The notes under the pieces were generated by a model, which had not been told where the DNA came from, searched no databases, and worked only from the letters and a program-made list of their open reading frames with translations. A DNA stretch of 64,000 nucleotides from CAVRRZ01 sp963723745. GTDB taxonomy: Bacteria > Actinomycetota > Actinomycetes > Mycobacteriales > Geodermatophilaceae. The first letter of the stretch is position 1; each line of letters opens with the position of its first letter. The translations under genes were made by a program, and so were the position numbers. The stretch covers positions 310,001 through 374,000 of the forward strand of contig CAVRRZ010000001.1 in the NCBI GenBank assembly GCA_963723745.1. Reading direction: 5' to 3'. This document shows positions 1 to 10,597 of this stretch, in pieces.

Positions 1-190
1 GCGGTTGGGAAGGCGGCTTGCTGTGCAGGTCTGACGAGCGACTGGGAAACATCCGCACGATCGCACGGATGTCGGCGGACCGCAGCACGTCTGAACCCGG
101 GAGGTGCCGCTCGCGTTACCCGACCCGCCGGCCGCCACGCCGAGGGACAGGGGCCGGCCCCCGTACAGGGAACCGGCGGCCCCAGCCCTT
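1..190. other. gene-free left edge with two palindromes
   Basis: No convincing gene lies here. It is the 3' side of copA, which is read leftward. Two structures are visible: a 22-bp near-palindrome at 50-71 (arms CATCCG and CGGATG around a central CGATCG) and a perfect 12-bp palindrome GGGGCCGGCCCC at 150-161. The second could be part of a copA terminator, but no U-tract follows. Confidence 0.35.
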
Positions 191-2557
<2,367 letters not shown>

Positions 2558-2630
2558 GACCTCTCCTGGATCTGCTGCGGGTGGACCCGCTTCTCTGCTG
2601 TTGGACGACGGGGTCGCATCCCGCCGCCGC

Positions 2631-2674
2631 CCCGTCCGGGTGCCGCCCGCGGCTGCGGTGGACACCCGGACGGG
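2631..2674 (-). terminator. intercistronic hairpin between copZ and copA
   Basis: A perfect 12-bp inverted repeat (CCCGTCCGGGTG at 2631-2642 and its complement at 2663-2674) with a 20-base loop lies between the copZ stop and the copA start. There is no U-run, so it is more likely an attenuator or mRNA-stabilising stem that makes copZ message more abundant than copA than a full terminator. Confidence 0.5.
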
Positions 2675-2680
2675 TGGCGG

Positions 2681-2890
2681 TCAGGAACCGGCGACCTGGT
2701 AGCCGGCCTCCTCGACGGCGGCCCGCACGGCCGCGTCGTCGACCTCGCGATCACTGGTCACGGTCACACCACCGCTGGCGAGGTCGACATTGACCTCGGT
2801 GACACCGGGGACCTGGCTGACCTCCTCGGTGACGGAGTTGACGCAGTGCCCGCAGGTCATGCCGACGACGGTGTAGGTGGCGGTGCTCAT
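2681..2890 (-). CDS. copZ: copper chaperone CopZ
   Basis: A 69-aa single heavy-metal-associated domain protein with MTCGHC (Cys13, Cys16), the ferredoxin-like fold size and the C-terminal AGY motif typical of CopZ. It would carry cytosolic Cu(I) to CopA or to CsoR. A GTG lies one codon upstream of the ATG chosen here; GAGAGGAC precedes both, so the start is uncertain by one residue. It sits between csoR and copA on the same strand. Confidence 0.93.
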   Translation of the reverse strand: MSTATYTVVGMTCGHCVNSVTEEVSQVPGVTEVNVDLASGGVTVTSDREVDDAAVRAAVEEAGYQVAGS

Positions 2891-3012
2891 CACGGTTGTC
2901 CTCTCGATCTCGGTTCTCTTCAGTGGTTCCCGGAGTCCTGGGCCGGGTCCGACCCCGTCCCCGCTGTTCGAGGCCCCGGGCGGTCAGTGAGTGGCTGCGG
3001 CTGCGGCCGTTG

Positions 3013-3318
3013 TCAGGAGCGGACGAGGCGGCCGATGGCCTCCGAGGCCTCGCGGACCTTCTCGTCGGCTTCACGGCCGCCGGCCTTCGCGGCCTCGACG
3101 ACGCAGTGGCTGAGATGCTCTTCGAGCAGGCCCAACGAGACCGCCTGCAGCGCCTTCGTCATCGCCGACACCTGGGTGAGGATGTCGATGCAGTACTTCT
3201 CGTCCTCGACCATGCGCTGCAGCCCCCGCGCCTGGCCCTCGATGCGACGCAGCCGCTTGAGGTAGTCGTCCTTCTTCTGGATGTACCCGTGCTGACGGTC
3301 CTGCTGCACGCTGTCCAT
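3013..3318 (-). CDS. csoR: copper-sensing repressor CsoR
   Basis: A 101-aa all-helical CsoR/RcnR-family repressor. The Cu(I) ligands of the family are present with the right spacing: Cys43, His68 and Cys72 (Mycobacterium tuberculosis CsoR has Cys36, His61, Cys65). GGAGG stands four bases before the ATG. It is first in the csoR-copZ-copA row, and a dyad that looks like its operator lies about 30 bases upstream, so it should repress the whole row and let go when copper binds. Confidence 0.95.
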   Translation of the reverse strand: MDSVQQDRQHGYIQKKDDYLKRLRRIEGQARGLQRMVEDEKYCIDILTQVSAMTKALQAVSLGLLEEHLSHCVVEAAKAGGREADEKVREASEAIGRLVRS

Positions 3319-3345
3319 AAGGCCTCCTTCAATCCGCCCCTACGG

Positions 3346-3360
3346 TACCCCCCCTCGGTA
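3346..3360. promoter_or_regulatory. probable CsoR operator
   Basis: TACCCCCCCTCGGTA is a TACC/GGTA dyad around a C-rich centre, the general form of CsoR operators. It lies 28 bases upstream of the csoR start codon, where it would overlap the promoter. Confidence 0.7.
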
Positions 3361-3433
3361 TAGCGTCAAGTCTATGTGCCGCAGGCCACAGGCAGCTGAG
3401 TAAGCCACCTCCTTGCCATAAGTTGCACGCGGG

Positions 3434-3817
3434 TTAGTCCTCGTCCGGTGCCGAAGTCTCGGACAGAACGATCAGCTGGCGCAGGCAGTGCTCCCGCAGC
3501 GGCTCGGGGAAGCCGTCGGCGAGTCGGTAGTAAACGACCCGGCCCTGCTTCCGATTGGCTACCAGTCCCGCCGTCCGGAGGAGCCGGAGGGCGTACCCGA
3601 CGGAGTCCTCGTTCGACTCCAGCGCCAGGGCGAGATCGCCGACGCAGAGTTCTTCGACCATGTCGAGGGCGAACAGGACCCGGGCCCGGGTCGGATCGGC
3701 CATCAGGCTCAGCACGCTGGTCAGCTGTGCTGCGTCGTCGCGGCTGGGCAGGCGGGCCCGAGCATGGGCGACGCGTTCGGGATCGACCGGGTGGGCGTGG
3801 GGCGCGGGTTCGGACAT
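3434..3817 (-). CDS. ArsR/SmtB-family metal-sensing repressor
   Basis: A 127-aa winged-helix repressor. The ArsR core is clear (MADPTRARVL, then the recognition region with ELCVGDLA, ending in GRVVYYRLAD). Only one Cys is in the alpha-3 helix, while the C-terminal helix has Asp, His, Cys and Glu residues (DGFPEPLREHCLRQL), so an alpha-5-type site for Zn, Ni or Co is as likely as a thiol site; the metal cannot be told. I chose the ATG at 3817 since GGAGGTG precedes it by 7 bases. It is divergent from the copper storage protein gene with a perfect dyad between them, so that gene is the likely target. Confidence 0.85.
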   Translation of the reverse strand: MSEPAPHAHPVDPERVAHARARLPSRDDAAQLTSVLSLMADPTRARVLFALDMVEELCVGDLALALESNEDSVGYALRLLRTAGLVANRKQGRVVYYRLADGFPEPLREHCLRQLIVLSETSAPDED

Positions 3818-3841
3818 CGAGAAACACCTCCGGTCCACTCA

Positions 3842-3863
3842 TACCCGTACGGATCTACGGGTA
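3842..3863. promoter_or_regulatory. ArsR-family operator dyad
   Basis: A perfect inverted repeat TACCCGTA-N6-TACGGGTA lies 25 bases upstream of the ArsR-family gene and 73 bases upstream of the copper storage gene. Position and symmetry fit an autoregulatory operator serving both divergent genes. Confidence 0.7.
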
Positions 3864-3935
3864 GGCCCGGGACCGTCGGCGACAGTTTGCGGACGGCATC
3901 CGAGCCATCCGACGCCGAGAACCCGAGGAGTAGCC

Positions 3936-4343
3936 ATGACCGTGGCAGCCCAGATGCTCGATACCTACCCCAAGGACCTCGGCGGTGTGGACAAGCAGAA
4001 GTTGCTGGCCTGCATCGAGGCCTGCGTCGAGTGCGCGCAGGCGTGCACCGCCTGCGCAGATGCTTGCCTGAGCGAGGACATGGTCGCCGAGCTGACCAAG
4101 TGCATCCGAACAAACCTCGACTGCGCCGACATCTGCGAGACCACCGGCCGAGTCCTCTCCCGGCACACCGGCTACGACGCCAACCTGACCCGGTCGGTCC
4201 TCGAGGCGTGTGCCGCCGCGTGCAAGGCGTGCGGCGACGAGTGCGAGAGTCACGCCTCGATGCACGAGCACTGCCGGGTCTGCGCCGAGTCCTGCCGGCG
4301 CTGCGAACAGGCCTGCCGCGACCTCATCACCTCGCTGGGCTGA
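3936..4343 (+). CDS. csp: Cys-rich four-helix copper storage protein (Csp, DUF326)
   Basis: A 135-aa protein with 18 cysteines, most as CxxC or CxxxC pairs along predicted amphipathic helices (for example CIEACVECAQACTACADAC, about residues 26-44). This is the pattern of Csp proteins, four-helix bundles that bind many Cu(I) ions in the core. There is no signal peptide, so it is a cytosolic Csp3-like form. GAGGAG precedes the ATG by 6 bases. Its placement beside the copper efflux row and opposite a metal-sensing repressor supports a role in copper buffering. Confidence 0.88.
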   Translation: MTVAAQMLDTYPKDLGGVDKQKLLACIEACVECAQACTACADACLSEDMVAELTKCIRTNLDCADICETTGRVLSRHTGYDANLTRSVLEACAAACKACGDECESHASMHEHCRVCAESCRRCEQACRDLITSLG

Positions 4344-4450
4344 CCTGACCACAAGCCGACGGCAGATGACCCGCTTGGCACCCGGGCCGACGAAGGACCA
4401 GGACGTGTCCCCATCGGCGCGCCGCTATCCCCCACTGCGACTGATCCGCT

Positions 4451-4463
4451 GCGGGTAACCCGC
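4451..4463. terminator. small hairpin between convergent genes
   Basis: GCGGGTAACCCGC is a perfect 5-bp stem with a TAA loop, between the ends of the convergent csp gene and the ATPase gene. It is weak and lacks a U-tract; a bidirectional terminator is possible. Confidence 0.3.
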
Positions 4464-4537
4464 TTGGCCACGATGAAGGACGACGTCGAGCGCCGATAGC
4501 CCGAAGCTGTGCGGCCTCGGGATCGGGTAGCGAGGCG

Positions 4538-5050
4538 CTACTGGAGCTGGCCTCGGCCGGTTGGCTCGCTGCGGGGCCGGGGCAGCGGAGGCGCCGGAAC
4601 GGGCACGGCACGGGAGGCGTAGTCGATCCGGGCCCACACGTGCTTGCGGTCGTCCTGAACCCCCCGGCCGTGCGCGGCGCTGAGCCGGGCGACGAGGCCC
4701 AATCCACCCTCGGCAGCGTCCCGGCCGACGACAAGTGCTGGCGGCCGGTCGGCTGCGGCGTCGCTGACGTCGACCAGCCATCCGGAGTCGGTGGTGGTGA
4801 CGACCACCCGCACCGGCGCCCGCCCGTGCCGCAGACCGTTGGAGGTCAGCTCCTCGAAGACCAGCAGCAGCCTCTCGATGTCCGCGTCATCGGCGTCATC
4901 GCGGCGAGCACCGTCAGCTAGCCCCTCCCGCAGGTGCAGGCGTAGTTCGGTGACTTCGGCCAGCGCGCAGGGCCGCCCGTCCCAGACCGCGACGGAGTCC
5001 GTGGGGCTGGCCTGCGGCGTTGGCCGCTGGCCCCACATCGGCTCGCTCAT
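4538..5050 (-). CDS. ATP-binding protein, anti-sigma/RsbW-like kinase domain
   Basis: A 170-aa soluble HATPase_c domain of the type found in anti-sigma regulators. The N-box is seen as EELTSNGLRHG (about residues 67-77) and the G-box as GGLGLVARLSAAHG. There is no sensor or transmitter domain. The tail is Pro/Arg-rich. It stands alone; no sigma factor gene is adjacent. A STAS-domain protein lies at 10598-11401, but a link between the two is only a guess. GAAGAGG precedes the ATG. Confidence 0.75.
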   Translation of the reverse strand: MSEPMWGQRPTPQASPTDSVAVWDGRPCALAEVTELRLHLREGLADGARRDDADDADIERLLLVFEELTSNGLRHGRAPVRVVVTTTDSGWLVDVSDAAADRPPALVVGRDAAEGGLGLVARLSAAHGRGVQDDRKHVWARIDYASRAVPVPAPPLPRPRSEPTGRGQLQ

Positions 5051-5294
5051 GGGCCTCTTCCCGGGTCAAGCTCGGTCGGCCCGGGCCTCGGCTCCCTGCT
5101 CGGCAGACGACCGTCCGGAGGACGGAAGCAACCGGAATGGTCGTGCTACAGCGTCACCCCAGACGGCACCGGCCGGCGACGACCAAGAAGGGCACTCTTC
5201 CGACACCTGAACCGAGCCGGCGGACGAAGTGCCTCGCTGTGTTTGTCCGCACGACCGTACGGGCATGCGGACGGCCCGACTGATCGTCGGGGTT

Positions 5295-5320
5295 CCCGCA
5301 CGGTCCCGACGCCGTGCGGG
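5295..5320. other. strong hairpin in the 5051-5444 gene-free stretch
   Basis: CCCGCACGG at 5295-5303 pairs perfectly with CCGTGCGGG at 5312-5320 around an 8-base loop. The 394-base gap between the divergent ATPase and DUF305 genes holds no other clear feature. The hairpin would sit in the 5' leader of the DUF305 gene if transcription starts upstream of it. Confidence 0.4.
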
Positions 5321-5444
5321 ACCGCCGCCCAGGGCAACCCGGCACATCCGCCGCCACCGGAAGCAGCAACCGGTGTCGTGGCCATGGAGCCAGGCGACCA
5401 AACGGAGCTTCCCCAGTAACGACAGCAGAACGGAGATCGGACTC

Positions 5445-6041
5445 ATGGCGACGAAGAAGAGTGACGAGTCGAACGAGCACGGTCACGGCGGCAAGATGTC
5501 GCCCGACACCAAGATGTACCTCCGCTTCGGGGCCATGATCCTGACGGCCGTCTTCCTCATGTACTGGGTCATGTTCGTCAGCTCGTACGAGTGGAGCCAC
5601 ATCCGCTTCAGCCAGAGCCGCGTGTTCATGGCGCTCACCATGGGCGGCGTCATGGGGTTGGTGATGCTCGGCTGGATGCTCAACATGTACAAGAACATGA
5701 AGGCCAACATCGCCATCGTGGCGGCGAGCCTCGTGCTGCTCGGTGTCGGAGTGTTCCTCGACCGCAGCCAGACGACGGTCCAAGACACCGCCTGGATGAA
5801 GGCGATGATTCCTCACCACTCGATGGCCATCACCCGGTCCGAGCGCGCCGAACTCGCCGATGTTCGCGTCTGTCAACTGGCCGTCGAGATCAGCGAGGCA
5901 CAGCGGCGGGAGATCGACGAGATGGACTGGCTCATCGAGGACATCGAGCGCAACGGCATCGCCGATACACCCGATGAGGCCGAGGCCCGACCTGTCCCGG
6001 ACTTCGAGGCCTCTGCAGAGCGTGACTGCCCGCCTGACTGA
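5445..6041 (+). CDS. DUF305 membrane protein
   Basis: A 198-aa protein with a charged, His-containing N-terminus, three predicted membrane helices (about residues 28-48, 60-80 and 88-106) and a DUF305 domain marked by MKAMIPHHSMAI. In this family the paired His and Met residues are thought to bind metal, often copper; the biochemical role is not settled. It is one of three DUF305 genes in the window. I start at the ATG at 5445, preceded by GGAGAT; an upstream in-frame extension lacks a ribosome site. Confidence 0.82.
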   Translation: MATKKSDESNEHGHGGKMSPDTKMYLRFGAMILTAVFLMYWVMFVSSYEWSHIRFSQSRVFMALTMGGVMGLVMLGWMLNMYKNMKANIAIVAASLVLLGVGVFLDRSQTTVQDTAWMKAMIPHHSMAITRSERAELADVRVCQLAVEISEAQRREIDEMDWLIEDIERNGIADTPDEAEARPVPDFEASAERDCPPD

Positions 6042-6081
6042 TAGGAGATGACCGGGTGCCACCCAGCACCTGCCTTTGCCC

Positions 6082-6974
6082 TCAGAGCTCCAGGACGACG
6101 TCGAAGCTCTGTCCGCCGTCGTCCGACTCCATCAGGGCAGCGGTAGTGACGACCAAGATGCGGGACGAGCCAGCATCGTCAGTGGCCGCGATCGCCTGGG
6201 GCGGGGCCCCGAGGCTAGGACCTTCCTGCCAACTGACGGCGGCGTCCACGCTCGTCCAGACCTGCCCCGAGGGATCCACTCCGGCCACGGTGGTCCCGTC
6301 GTCGGCCCAGTCGGCGACCTGCAGAAGAGGAGCCCCCTCCACCGGAAGCCAGGTCGCTCCGGCGTCGGAGGATCGGAGAAGTCCTTGCTCCGTCGTCGCC
6401 AGCACGGACCGTCCGTCCGGTGCGGCTGTCAGCGTTGCCGGCTGGGCCGGGATCGACAGTTGCTCCCACTCCTCCCCGTCGCTGCTCCGCACGAGCGTGC
6501 CGTCGTAACCCAGGATCCCCGCCTCACCGACCGTCAGGGCATGGAAGTCGGACCGACCCTGCCGGGAGAGGGCCTGCCACGAGCGACCCCCGTCGGTCGA
6601 CTCGATCAGTCCGACCGGCTGCGGTAGATCGACGTCCGGACCGGGATGTCCAGAGGCGAGGAAGTGCCCGGGCCCGCGCACGGCGAAGCCCATCAGGTCG
6701 ATGACCGGCCCGATGTGCGTGGCGTCCCCGTCGTCACTCACTTCGAAGAGACCGTCATGCGTGGCCAGCAGGACACGATCGCCCGCGGGTCGATGGCGAC
6801 GCCGTGAATGTGGCCGGAAGCCGGGACTCCCCCATGCGCACCTCCCCCTGCAACGGCAGGCGTCTCCCCGGACGAGGTCGTGCACGCGGCCAAGGGCAGC
6901 ACGAGCGCCACGGCCGCCGACCTCGGCAGCGAACGTCGGCGCCGACGGATCGTGACGGCTGGACGGTCGATCAC
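6082..6974 (-). pseudogene. frameshifted BNR-repeat lipoprotein (F510-type)
   Basis: The first part encodes a lipoprotein signal (LPLAAC lipobox) and HIHGVAIDP; the rest, in another frame, encodes GDRVLLATHDGLF and several sialidase-like BNR turns such as STDGGRSW, RSSDAGATW and ESDDGGQSF. One missing base in the C/G run near 6782 explains the break. The gene starts at a GTG that overlaps the stop of the upstream ccdA copy (GTGA), so it was cotranslated. Either a true pseudogene or a sequencing error; two neighbours are also broken, which favours decay. Confidence 0.75.
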
Positions 6975-7827
6975 AGGAAGAAGTCCCCCAGTCCTGTCGC
7001 AGCGATCCATGCGCGGAACCAGAACATGAGTTCCTCCCAGAGGCCGGTGAGCAGGAGAAGGCCGATCACGATCAGCAGGCCACCGCCGATGCGCATCACG
7101 GTGCGGGCATGTCGTCGTGCCCATGCCGACATCCCGACGGCCCGACGAGCGCCCAGCGCCATCGCGACGAACGGAATACCGAGCCCCAGGCAGTAGGCGA
7201 GGCCGAGTACAGCACCTCGGAGTGCGGAGGCCTCGGTGTAGGCAAGTGTGTTGACCGCGGCGAGCGTCGGGCCGAGGCAGGGCGTCCAGCCCAGGCCGAA
7301 GACCACTCCGAGCACCAGGGCGCCGGCCAGGCCGCCGGTCGGCCGAATACGCAGGCGTCGCTCCCGCTGCAGCCAGGGCAGTGCGCCGAGGAACGCGAGC
7401 CCCATGCCGATGGTCACGACACCGGCCACCCGGGTCAGTACCGGCGCCCACTCCAGGAGAGTCGGCCCAGTCCACCGAACAGAGCCCCGAACGAGACGAA
7501 CACCGCACTGAAGCCGGACACGAAGAGGAGGGAGCCGAACAGCATTCTGCGGCGGCCGGTACGCCGGTCGGCCACCGTCCCGAGGGCGACGGCCCCGGGT
7601 GCGTCGACCGTGCCGGCTGGGGCGGAACCGGCTCGATCGCTCGCGAGTTCGTGCGTCCGGGCCTCTGAGCCGGCGAGGCCGGCGATGTAGCCCACGTAGC
7701 CAGGGACGAGCGGCAGACAACAGGGCGAGGCGAAGCTGATCAGTCCCACGAGCGCCGCAACGGCGAAGGCCACCAGCAGCGACCCGTCGGTCACGATGCC
7801 GGCGAACGTTTCTCCCAGGCCCGTCAT
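6971..7827 (-). pseudogene. ccdA: frameshifted CcdA-type thiol-disulfide transporter
   Basis: Two frames together match the intact CcdA at 36158-36982 along its length: SFASPCCLPLVPGYV, FGALFGGLGRL, then LLEWAPVLTRV, and GLGWTPCLGPTL. CcdA passes electrons across the membrane through the Cys of SPC and TPC, both still present. A single base is missing near 7460-7466, just after GGLGRL. Its ATG overlaps the stop of the upstream tlpA copy by four bases. Confidence 0.8.
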
Positions 7828-8445
7828 CCGTCGGTCTCCTGGAGCAGGCTCGTCAGCGCCGCCTGGAGATCGTCTCGTGCGACGGCACCCGTGTAGACAG
7901 CGGCTACCCGCCCCTCCCTGTCCAGGACAATCGTGGACGGGACGACGTTGGCGGGAAAGCCGCGGAAGGCCAGAGCCACCTCGCCGCGGGGGTCGAACAT
8001 CGAGGGGTACTCGGCGCCGACCCTGTCCATGAACGCTGCAGCCATCTGGCGGTCGTCCTTGACGTCCACCCCGAGGAACTGGACGCCGTCGTCACGAACG
8101 TCGGCGTACACGGCCTGGAAGTCCGGTGTCTCGACGCGGCAGGGCGCGCACCATGAACCCCCAAAAGTTGATGACCGAGACGTCGCCTGCCAGGTCGGCC
8201 GAGTCGAACGGAGTGCCGTCCAGCAGTTCACCGGTGAAGGGCGGCGCGTCCACTCGCTCGGGCGCCTCGATCACCTGTCCCGCAGGGGTGGCGCCGTTGA
8301 ACTCGTAGCTGGTTCCGGGCGTCGTCTGGTCGACGTCGGTGAACGAGCAGCCGGCAAGGGTGACGACGAGCGCCGATGACGGCGAGAAGGGCGGGACGGC
8401 GGGCCGCACGAACTGCTCGAGCTGAGCGCCGTGTGGAGCGCGCAT
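7824..8445 (-). pseudogene. frameshifted TlpA/ResA-like thioredoxin lipoprotein
   Basis: Close relative of the intact gene at 35550-36161. The frame breaks inside the active-site region: NFWG is in one frame and SWCAPCRVETP in the next, because a five-C run (8158-8162) has one base too many compared with the intact copy. A second break is likely in the signal peptide, before the VTLAGC lipobox. The ATG at 8445 has GAAGGA upstream. It begins the tlpA-ccdA-BNR cassette, probably cotranscribed with the DUF305 gene above it. Confidence 0.78.
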
Positions 8446-8564
8446 GGGAATCCTTCGGGACAGAGAGGCTGACTTGGCGGGGCGCACCGGCACTTCGGCC
8501 GGATCGCTCGGAGCTGGCGACGGGTGGCGCCGCCCGGTATCCGGAGCAGCACCACCCGCCGAGG

Positions 8565-9200
8565 TCACCCGCCGAGGTCGGCGAGCAGCGTCTCCATCTC
8601 CGTTATCTCGGCCGTCTGCGACGCGACGATGTCCCGAGCGAGCTGAACGGCATCAGCGTTCGAACCGTCCGCGATCTCGGTCTCGGCCATGCCCACGGCG
8701 CCCCGGTGGTGCTGGATCATCATCTCGAGGAACAAGCGGTCGAACTCGACGCCGGAGGCGGAGTCCAGCGCTGTCATGTCCTCCTCGGACATGCCTTCCA
8801 TGTCCATGCCGCCGGAGCCGTGGTCCATGCCGCCCATGTCCTCGTCGGGCAGTGGCTCGCCCCACTCCTCGAGCCAACCGGTCATCGTCTCGATCTCCGG
8901 CCCCTGCGCCGCCTCGATCCGATCGGCCAGGTCGATCACCCTCGGGTGCGAGGCCCGACCATCGGCGAGTTGTGCCATACGGAGGGCGCCCTCGTGGTGC
9001 GGGAGCATCCCCTGGACGAAGTCGACGTCAACGTCGTTGTGATCGCTCGACTGACTGGCGGAGTCACTGGTTGTGGCGCTGGTGCCGGCGCGGGTATCGC
9101 CGGTGGTGGCGTCGCTTCCGTCGGAGCAACCGGCGAGAACGACGGCGCCTGCCATGAGCCCGCCGGCGAGGCGGACGAATCGTGCGGTTGTGCGAGTCAT
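8565..9200 (-). CDS. DUF305 lipoprotein
   Basis: A 211-aa secreted protein with a lipobox (VVLAGC near residue 25) and two DUF305 half-domains, marked MLPHHEGALRMA and MMIQHHRGAVGMA, separated by a Met/His/Asp-rich linker (MGGMDHGSGGMDMEGM). The linker and the HH motifs suggest copper binding at the cell surface, as proposed for other DUF305 proteins; this is inference. AGGAGA stands 8 bases before the ATG. Confidence 0.87.
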   Translation of the reverse strand: MTRTTARFVRLAGGLMAGAVVLAGCSDGSDATTGDTRAGTSATTSDSASQSSDHNDVDVDFVQGMLPHHEGALRMAQLADGRASHPRVIDLADRIEAAQGPEIETMTGWLEEWGEPLPDEDMGGMDHGSGGMDMEGMSEEDMTALDSASGVEFDRLFLEMMIQHHRGAVGMAETEIADGSNADAVQLARDIVASQTAEITEMETLLADLGG

Positions 9201-9282
9201 CAGAAGTCTCCTGTGGTGGGGGGTTGGGCGTGCGCGTATGCCCCTACCGAGCCGTGAGCTCGGCGGGGGCAGGGCGCTCGGC

Positions 9283-9738
9283 CTAGATCCGCAGGAGGCA
9301 GAGAGCGAACAAGTCGGGTGGTCGGGGGAGTCTCGACCACCCGGTGTGCCATGGCGAAGCGGGCGCTCTAGCGCGAACCCGGGATGGCGGGGCTCTACGG
9401 ATGAATGCGGCGGCGGCCATCGCAACGACCCCGGCCAGGAGCGCGGCTAGACATACCGCTCCGAAGGCGGCGCTGTGGAGCGGGAGACCGTTCTGGGACA
9501 TGTCAGCGGCTACGACGAGGACAACCGGTCCAGACACCGCCCCGGACATCAGATCACCGACTGCGGCAAGCGCGGGGTCCATCAAAGGCGCCAGGGCGCC
9601 CGCGGAGAGGTCATCCGATGCGTGTGCCGCCCCCGTCGTTCCGTGAACGGCGTCTACGTCGGCCGCCACGCATTGGACACCGTGCATGGAGAAGACGGAG
9701 GCAAGTAGCAACAACACGCACACGCGTCGCGCCGACAT
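9283..9738 (-). CDS. small membrane protein, DUF6153-like
   Basis: A 151-aa protein with a signal-like N-terminal helix, a second hydrophobic segment (AFGAVCLAALLAGVVAMAAA, about residues 90-109) and a conserved-looking end LFALCLLRI. This layout resembles the actinobacterial DUF6153 family of unknown function. The promoter region holds a perfect TACTA-N7-TAGTA dyad 28 bases upstream of the start, so the gene belongs to the proposed dyad regulon. Confidence 0.6.
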   Translation of the reverse strand: MSARRVCVLLLLASVFSMHGVQCVAADVDAVHGTTGAAHASDDLSAGALAPLMDPALAAVGDLMSGAVSGPVVLVVAADMSQNGLPLHSAAFGAVCLAALLAGVVAMAAAAFIRRAPPSRVRARAPASPWHTGWSRLPRPPDLFALCLLRI

Positions 9739-9765
9739 GCCACCCCCTAACGACTGCCGCCAGAC

Positions 9766-9782
9766 TACTAGGCCGCGTAGTA
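9766..9782. promoter_or_regulatory. TACTA-N7-TAGTA dyad, upstream of the DUF6153-like gene
   Basis: TACTAGGCCGCGTAGTA, both half-sites perfect. Read on the minus strand its first half, TACTAC, could be the -10 box of the gene starting at 9738. Confidence 0.75.
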
Positions 9783-9839
9783 CTTCCTGTCGCCAGCGGG
9801 GCGACGAGGCCCGAATCGCCGACGTGCACCGCTCCGCGG

Positions 9840-10540
9840 TCAGACGATGCGTCGTGCCTCCGCGTAACCGGACATGTCGACGGAACCGCCCTTGACGGGT
9901 TCACCGAACGTGGAGGCGTGGACCATCTGTCCACCGCCGATGTAGATGCCGATGTGGCTCACCGGGCTGTAGAAGTAGACGAGGTCCCCGGGCTGGAGCT
10001 CCGCCCGCGATACCGCCTGACCCATGGTGGCCTGCATCCTGCTGGAGTGCGGCAGCGAGATCCCTGCTGCGGCGAAGGCGTACTGGGTCAGCCCCATTAG
10101 TCGAAGGAGTCGGGTCCCGCGGCGGCCCAGACGTAGGGGTCCCCGAGTTGGGCCATCGCGGTGTCGACCGCAGTCTGCGCCGCAGCGCTGTCGGCCACCA
10201 CTCCACTGGGCGGCGGCGCCGCCAACGCCCGTCCGCGGTGCGCGGCGTCGGCCTCGTCCTGCTGCACGGCTGTCAGCGCCGTGTACTGAGCCTGATACTC
10301 GGCGATCTCCGACTGCAGGCCTGCCTGCTGAGCGGCGACCTGGTCAACCTGCTGCTGCGCCTCGGCGGCCGCCTTCTCGGCCGATGCCTGCGCCACCTCG
10401 GCCGCGGCCTGTGCGGTCGCGACCCGGTCGAGAACGTCGTTGTGGTGGCCGGCCACTGATTCCAGAAGGGCGACTCGATCGAGAAACTCTTCAGGGGATC
10501 CACTGACCATGAACGCCTGGACGGCGCCGACTCTTCTCCA
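9840..10540 (-). pseudogene. broken NlpC/P60 peptidoglycan hydrolase
   Basis: Matches the intact enzyme at 53754-54779 from the second half of its coiled coil to the end. The signal peptide and first coiled-coil half are missing upstream of about 10540. At the active site the expected Asp-Cys-Ser-Gly has become Asp-stop, followed by a frame change and then GLTQYAFAAAGISLP and QPGDLVYFYSPVSHIGIY in the new frame. The catalytic Cys is therefore gone, not merely out of frame, so this is a true pseudogene. Confidence 0.85.
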
Positions 10541-10597
10541 GCGGGCGTTGATCGGGGCGGCCTGAGGCTGTCTGCGAGCGAATGACCTGTTGCGGGA

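Noticed and set aside
6082..8445. Programmed frameshifting as the cause of the broken frames
   Set aside because: Three unrelated genes would need it, no shared slippery motif is seen, and the paralogues at 35550-36982 are in one frame.
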